DNA of 64,000 nucleotides from Gymnopus androsaceus JB14 (Eukaryota; Basidiomycota; Agaricomycetes; Agaricales; Omphalotaceae): positions 295,705 through 359,704 of the forward strand of contig ML769385.1 of the NCBI GenBank assembly GCA_009733575.1, given 5' to 3'. Each line of letters starts with the position of its first letter. The stretch's first letter is position 1. Both the position numbers and the translations under genes were made by a program. The notes beneath the pieces were generated by a model, which saw only the letters and a list, made by a program, of their open reading frames with translations, made no database searches and was not told the DNA's origin. Of this stretch, positions 56,101-64,000 are shown one piece after another.

Positions 56101-57566
56101 ATGAACCTAGCCCGCCACTCCATCACAGCGACAAATCCTGTTCACATATTCGATACTAGATTTGACGCAGATTGTGAGATATTTACGACTTGTTCACCAG
56201 CTGGATTCGCAGTCTACAAAGGATGGCCTCTGAAGCTGTTAAGGAAACGCGGTACGCTGGTTCTCTTGTTGTATAACTTGTACTAATAATCATTGTAGAA
56301 TTACCTGGAGGAACACTGGCTGCAGCGATGCCTATGCACACATCTTCTCTTCTGTTTCTGCTAGGTGGTGGACGGAGTCCGCTATATCCGCCGAACAAGG
56401 TCATTTTGTGGGATGATGCGATCGGTTGCGAGGTCGCTGAGCTTGAATTCCGGGAAAGAGTACGCGGATTTGCTTGCAGAAGGGGCTGGCTGGCTGTTTC
56501 GCTGCGAAGAAGAGTAGTTGTCTTTGAGATTGGGCCTCAAATTACAAGATACCAGGAATGGGATACTTGCGATAATCCTAGAGGTCAGTAGTCTTTTTAT
56601 CTTTAACTATCGATTGCTAATTAGATTACAGGCCTAGTTGCACTCGCTTCAGGTGCTCATGCCACTCTACTTGCTATTCCTGGCCGTCAGATGGGCCATG
56701 TCCAGCTAATCCATCTTCCGCCTTGTCCTCCGCCTCCGCTTAAAGATCCGCCCCCTTCATCGCTCCCAAAGAAACCGCCTCCTCCGCCAGAGAAATACCC
56801 AGTATCTATAATAGCTGCTCACGCGACTGCACTCACTACATTATCCCTGCCGCCTTCTGGTCGATTGCTTGCTACAACTTCTTCACGAGGCACGCTTGTA
56901 CGAATATGGGACTCTCTCACTGGCAAGCTGGTACGTGAGTTTCGCAGAGGAACCGACAAGGCAGAGATATTTGGTGTCGCTTTCAGACCAGATGAACAGG
57001 AACTCTGTGTCTGGAGTGATAAAGGCACTGTCCATCTCTTTACCTTACTTTCAGCTCAATCGTAAGTATTCTCTGCTCTGTTATCTAATCTTACATTAAC
57101 TAATTCTTTACCAGAAATCGACAATCATCCTTCTCTCCGCTTACCCCGTACCTGCCTCTTCCCAAATACTTTGAATCAGAATGGTCTTATGCACAGTACC
57201 GCATCCCTACGCAGTCTTCCCACATCTCCCTGTCAGCTTCAACAACTGCGTCACGATCAGCAACTGAAGACATACCCGACGAAGAACGATGCGTTGTAGG
57301 CTGGATCCAAGGTGTCATCGGATGGACCGAGTGAATACCAACTGGTCGCGCTGACCTACGCTGGAGGCTGGTATCGTTTATCCATACCCAAGCCAAACCC
57401 GAGCTCGCCTTCAAAGGGCTCGCGTGCACGATCCTCGAGTGTGTCGTCCACGAAAAGCGAACGCAGCAAAGGGAAGGAGAAGGAAAGAGACAGCAAGGAC
57501 CCGAAAACGAGTCAGTGCACATTGCAAGAGTTTCGACGTTATGGGAGATGGGATGGTTGGAGTTAG
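56101..57566 (+). CDS. PROPPIN WD-repeat protein (Atg18/Hsv2/WDR45 family)
   Basis: A seven-blade propeller protein starting MNLARHSITATNPVHIFDTRFDADCEIF. It has the phosphoinositide motif FRRG in GKLVREFRRGTDKAEIFGVAF, preceded by TTSSRGTLVRIWD, both diagnostic for PROPPINs, and a Pro-rich loop (PPPPLKDPPPSSLPKKPPPP) in one blade. Such proteins bind PI3P or PI(3,5)P2 on autophagic and endosomal membranes. The length and divergent blades suggest the Hsv2/WDR45-like branch over Atg18 itself. Four exons; introns at about 56251-56299, 56584-56631 and 57062-57115. One extra G near 57308-57313 (WIQ then VSSDGPSEYQLVAL) breaks the frame. The final 60 residues are basic and Ser-rich. Confidence 0.83.
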
Positions 57567-57857
57567 CTGGCATTCAGCTTAGTGTTGTACGATCTCACTA
57601 CTTGGACTCTTTTTGCTTTCTTGGTTTCGATACCCACATCCATGATCTTATAATGCATGCTTTCCGCACTTAATTCTTCCTTGACTATTATACATCGCTC
57701 ATCTATCCATCCATGTTGTATCATTCTACTACTTTCACTTGTTACATTACATAGACCGTCCATCCACATCGCATCCGTGTACACTGCTATGTATGTATGA
57801 CCCTTGATGACGAATCCAGATCCATTCCTCCATCCATAAAGGCCTACCCTATAGGGC

Positions 57858-58190
57858 TTATGACTTATTTATACGATCCTTAGCCGCCGCCAGATTATAC
57901 TGTACATTCTTCCTGTATCTCATTGACAGATTGGCGGCGGTTTGGAGATCTGCATTCGCTCGTAGGATTTCCTATGTCACAGCGTAAGAAAGTTGTCGGA
58001 TAGATAGATATTGTGAGGGAAGGGTGGTGCAGACCTCGATGCATTTGTTCAGCTCTAGGATGGTCTCGGTGCATTTTGACTGGAATGGCAATATCAAGCT
58101 TCAGTCGCGTCCTGAGAAGCTTGACTTACCGTGTTCTTTAGAATACGTTCCAGGAAGAACAGCTTGTCTCTCTGCGTGTGGATTTTCCAT
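57858..58190 (-). CDS. DAD4: DASH (Dam1) complex subunit Dad4
   Basis: A tiny three-exon gene coding about 72 residues, the normal Dad4 length. It reads MENPHAERQAVL, ERILKNT, SKCTETILELNKCIE, EILRANADLQTAANL and MRYRKNVQYNLAAAKDR, almost the whole family consensus. Dad4 is part of the ring complex that couples kinetochores to microtubules in fungi. Introns are about 50-75 bases (GTAAGTC...TTCCAG; GTCTGC...GACATAG). One extra base near 58147-58156 separates AVL from LERIL; since the gene is small and essential in yeasts, a base error is likely. It ends toward the PROPPIN gene and is divergent from ATE1. Confidence 0.85.
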
Positions 58191-58316
58191 TGATAGCTGC
58201 AGTGCGATCGTTGGAAGTTGACAATGAATGGAACTCAACAAAGAGTTGACAATTTCAGAGAAAGAATGGGCGCTTATTACGCGTGGCGCCTGTCACTTGT
58301 TCTCAACCATCGCGTT

Positions 58317-60530
<2,214 letters not shown>

Positions 60531-61313
60531 GTCGGTAGTAAGTGCTAAATGCGATTTGGTGTACTCTGTGCTCCGTTCCGCTAACGATTTACCAGTTTCT
60601 GTTTTGGAGCACTAGACCTCTACTAGACTAATTCGAAAAGGAACCAACGTGAACTTTGCATGAGAAAACTTCACTGTCCAAGCAGACTGTCAGCACCGTG
60701 CCATGAGTGAAGTCTTGAAGACTTGAGTCTTGACTGACCATCATCAAAGCTCCATGGCCTGGTCACGCTCCACGGTTTGTTGAGTCTGGCTATGTCCGAT
60801 GACTGGAAGATACGTGATTATATTTCATCCTCAATTCGGACGACATTTTCCTTGATCTCGGCTGGGGTAAGTTTTGTGCTCCCCCCCATTCATGTGCAGA
60901 TAATGCGGATGCGGCTTTGTACTGCAAAATATGGATTCGGGGAATCGGCAACCCCATCCCGCCTTTACCGTCGATCACTATTGCAAATACGCAAACGCTG
61001 CGTGTACTGACGTTCAGGGATCGTTCAGGGATTTGCGCGCAGGAGTGCCGCTTAAGCTTTATCCGCGGTGGGCGATAGGAGCGAATGAAAATGCGCCCTA
61101 TCATAGTGTTTGACCTTCGGGGCTTCCCTTTTTTCTTGTCAATCAAATGTTCCACCATTGATACTGACCATCCAATCTCTTTGATCTGAATCTCTGAATC
61201 CATTCATTCAAGCGACTCCATCTTTCCGTGATTCATGTAATTACCCAGCTCTTCCTCCCTTTAATACGCCTAACGGAGTGCTTTAGTCTTTCCCCGTCCC
61301 CTCTTAGACACCG
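60531..61313. other. Intergenic, nothing firmly recognised
   Basis: Short open frames on both strands (for example 60795-61008 plus) show no family features. The last 100 bases hold the upstream region of the next gene. Confidence 0.45.
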
Positions 61314-62670
61314 ATGAAGACCGCACTGTTCTCCCCAAGCAGCTGGTTGAGAAAAAGTCCCAAGCAGGATCAACCCGAGGAGTTGCCATTATCGAGATCA
61401 CCAACTCCCACTCGCTTCTTCTCCTCTTCCGCTCGTCATCGTCCGGTCACCCCAGTGCTGATGGAGCCAGATCGCTCGAGACCAGAGTATGCTTCGCTAC
61501 GCTCGAAAGCACCTCCTCGTCGCCCTCCCCGCCCTCCCAGCCTCGACTTGATCGCTCCCCCGACTCCCACAAAAGACACTGATTCCATAACCACCATAAA
61601 GGAATCTGGGAGATCAAATATTCGTAAACCACGTCCAAACCCCACTGGCAATTCACTTCTTGCCAAACGAAGTATGCCAGAGTTGGATGGGGTCTGGAAA
61701 GGATTTTTAGAAGATGTTGACGAGGACTTTGATTCACTACATAACCATCCTTTACCCAAACTACCTCCAATACACCAACACTCGTTATCGGTGCAGAGCT
61801 CGTACCGCAAGCCCGTTGAGAGCGATACATACATTGCCTCACGGAACGACAATGGGTCTCCTAAACCCCGACCTAAGCCCCGACCCACACTTCATTCCTC
61901 CAAGTCTGCGCATAATATCACCACTGTTAAACGTGAAGCATCGTCTCCGAGTCCACGTTCTTCCACTTCATCTTCCGATTCACTACCTCTTGCGGGTGAC
62001 TTCGCCTCTCTATTTCCTGCACCACCTCCACTGACAATTCGGAAAAAAACTGTCAAACCTCTTGTCCTACATCCCCGTTCAACTACTGCTCTTTCACGAT
62101 CCTCCGATTTCAGTTCCTCGGAGTCGACACCGGTCGCTACCCCCACCACTCCTTCACCGCCTTCCTTCCGGCAACTACCACCCTCGCCGATCTTGAAGAA
62201 GTTTCCACCTGCAGCATCAGTACCTTCTTCTCCAGTATCGCCTTATATTACGGGGTTTTCTACCCCTCACTTCGCCATTGGATTATCATCCATATCCGGG
62301 GACCCCATTTCTGTCTCGTCCGCCGCGCATGGTACACACTGTATCAAGCCCCTCTCCCAGCAACCTCCCAATGTCAGCGCCAGCGCATAGGTCTACTTCC
62401 AGTGACACAACGGCTTTCTCCAATTCCAATCCTCCCCGTAATAATCGGCTTCCGCCTGCCTTGAGCTCGAATTCGTTTCAGACTCCAGTAGTAAGTGTTT
62501 CCCGTGTTTTGCTAGTATGTTTTGTCTCATCGGAACGTTTCAATAGCTCAATGGAAGACGCCAGGCCAGTAATCACTCGAACTCAAACGTCCAGTGGGGG
62601 ATTGCTGTTTGATAGCCTGGATGCTCAAGGAAATATCATTATTGACAAAGGAATGCTGGAATCCCTTTGA
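61314..62670 (+). CDS. Pro/Ser-rich disordered protein, unknown
   Basis: Starts MKTALFSPSSWLRKSPKQD and continues for about 450 residues, almost entirely disordered. It has repeated PP, SP and TP motifs, basic-proline stretches (SKAPPRRPPRPP, KPRPKPRPTLHS) and one island with acidic/hydrophobic character (MPELDGVWKGFLEDVDEDFD). The proline motifs could bind SH3 domains. The first frame closes at 62390, but a second frame overlapping from about 62280 continues the same composition (RPPRMVHTVSSPSPSNLP) and ends ARPVITRTQTSSGG..., GNIIIDKGMLESL. A one-base error around 62280-62330, or a splice I cannot see, would join them. A possible intron sits at 62492-62548. No family was recognised. Confidence 0.5.
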
Positions 62671-62805
62671 CACGATTAATCGTACATAGAACATTGTACT
62701 GGGTACACATATCGACTACAGAATATCTAGAAATTGTACATTAATGTTATATGAACGTTGTACAGATTGTAAAGGTGGTCTGGGTTACCTGGCTAACGTT
62801 CTTTC

Positions 62806-63176
62806 TTAGATTCCGGATACTCTCGTTGGAGATTTCTGACTTGTATCGTCTTCAAGAATGGAGGATGTACTCTATATGATGAGGACGGCGTTTGCAGCTA
62901 CTACAATGGCAGTTATGGCTGCAAAAGGTAGAATTTCCTGCACAGAAGTAAAAATCGACTCTCTCGTGAAGAAAATATCAAACAGTAGCGTTCCAGAAAA
63001 AAATGTAGACTGCCATAATATGAGGTGAGAGGCACGATGCCCAGAGACAAGCCGAAAATGATCAGCTTCAAGAGTGTTCCACTGATAGATTGTTGGTATG
63101 GATATTGTCTTGTCAGAAGGTATGAAGATTCACGTACTTTGCACCAATGGGTGGCAATGGCTGCTTGTTCACTCAT
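62806..63176 (-). CDS. VMA21: V-ATPase assembly factor Vma21-like
   Basis: MSEQAAIAT is followed after an intron by GTLLKLIIFGLSLGIVPLTSYYGSLHF (first helix), and after a second intron by NSTFAAITAIVVAANAVLII (second helix), then SSILEDDTSQKSPTRVSGI. This is the two-helix layout and length of Vma21, the ER chaperone for assembly of the V0 sector. Two problems exist: a run of four A at 62923-62926 (plus strand), where three are needed for TFAA, and an in-frame TAG at 62872-62874 where the family has Tyr. The downstream frame to the stop at 62806-62808 still looks like a Vma21 tail. Either a point error or real damage. Confidence 0.72.
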
Positions 63177-64000
63177 GGTGGGTCAAGGGGAAGAGGCGTC
63201 CAGCTTTATCCATCGCAGGTTTAGTGAACGAGGAGCAACTGTTGAACTAAGGGAACTAAAGGTTGGCTCGAGAAATTCGCAGAAACGTCACGCCGCTGCG
63301 AGGCAGGGATCTGAATGCGGCTGAGCCGAGGAGTAACCCGAAGCATCTTCGTCCTCGGAGCATTCAGTGGAGACGACATCAGGAAAACCTCGAAATTCAA
63401 ATTTTGACGGAACTCACAACTGACCCGCGAAGCCCTGCCCCCATGAACACCGAACTACATGAAGGATTTCTGCTAGTAATTCCGATAGTTCTCAAGGTTC
63501 ACTTTACAGTTAAATAAGTATGTAGTACTTGGAGTCTTGGACAAATCTACGAGTAAAGACAAAAGTGTCGCGCAATCAGAAGCATAATTCAGTTGGGTGA
63601 GGGGAGGGTGGGTGTAAATTTCAATAAGCGTGTTCCGATATGCAAACTGGAGAGCGAGCGATTTTGGGATTTGGTGGAAGTAGAAATTTTGCGAGAAAGT
63701 GCTTACCGCTCAGCTGTGCACACAAGTACCAGTGAGCATCTGAATTATTGTCTATCGCACGTTCAACAGTGAATGAAGAGCAACTAAGGGAACTAAAGGT
63801 TGGGTGGGCTTGAGCGTTAGCTTGAGAACTTTGTAGAAAAGTAAAGAGAGAGACACACCAAGCGTACCAGTGAGCATCTGAATTATTGTCTATCGCACGT
63901 TCAACAGTGAATGAAGAGCAACTAAGGGAACTAAGGCCCCAACACGGAGGAGGAGTGAAAAGGAGAGAGTATCACACAATACCATGACATTCTGAAATTA
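63177..64000. other. Intergenic region with short repeats
   Basis: No gene was recognised. The phrase ACTAAGGGAACTAA recurs at about 63245, 63785 and 63923, and a 71-base unit is repeated (listed separately). Confidence 0.5.
63726..63935. repeat. Tandem direct repeat, 71-base identical units with 138-base period
   Basis: The segment starting GTACCAGTGAGCATCTGAAT at 63726 occurs again, identical over about 71 bases, at 63864. The units end in GAGCAACTAAGGGAACTAA. A weaker third trace (GGAGCAACTGTTGAACTAAG) lies near 63233. High identity implies a recent local duplication. Confidence 0.8.

Overview
The window is nuclear DNA of a filamentous basidiomycete, most likely a mushroom-type Agaricomycete. 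Nearly every gene is cut by many short GT-AG introns of about 45-60 bases, often with a CTAAC- or CTGAC-like branch site. Genes are packed tightly on both strands, and families typical of mushrooms are present: a DUF6534 seven-helix protein, a double cupredoxin cell-surface protein and a PI31 proteasome regulator. There are no operons, CRISPR arrays or bacterial signals.

Layout. 0-3.4 kb holds a tandem duplication (period 1,968 bases) of a Gfo/Idh/MocA oxidoreductase plus a tRNA-Arg(CCT); the left copy is decayed and the right copy intact. 3.6-12.7 kb carries PI31, an acidic unknown, a large ankyrin-DysF-FYVE-RING ubiquitin ligase, the N-terminal amidase NTA1 and a three-finger C2H2 protein. 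12.7-25 kb is gene-poor, with the double cupredoxin, a copied fragment of the DysF gene, a Ser-rich single-pass membrane protein, a long inverted repeat and the DUF6534 gene. 26-39.7 kb has a kynurenine aminotransferase, the ribosome-rescue helicase SLH1/ASCC3, a sugar porter, mitochondrial protease IMP2 and a damaged F-box gene. 40-52.5 kb is a compact housekeeping block: two head-to-head ribonucleotide reductase small-subunit genes, DRG1/RBG1, a KCH potassium channel, SNARE VTI1, EMC3, calcium sensor NCS1 and a Cys-rich unknown. 53-64 kb has an inverted, broken copy of ATE1, a PROPPIN (Atg18/WDR45 type), the DASH subunit DAD4, intact-looking ATE1, a Pro/Ser-rich unknown, VMA21 and short tandem repeats.

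Themes. (1) Microexons: a 3-base exon supplies one histidine of the FYVE zinc motif, a 4-base exon sits in the sugar porter and a 7-base exon in DRG1. (2) At least three GC-AG introns. (3) Both enzymes that create destabilising N-termini, NTA1 (deamidation) and ATE1 (arginylation), lie in the window, 47 kb apart. (4) Segmental copies in decay (oxidoreductase/tRNA, DysF fragment, ATE1) mark a locally unstable region. (5) Many otherwise conserved genes, several normally essential, need one single-base correction to read through. This pattern is better explained by small indel errors in the assembly than by biology, and any automatic annotation will break these genes.

Gene spans are given from start codon to stop codon including introns. 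Splice sites were read by eye from GT/GC-AG signals plus reading-frame continuity.
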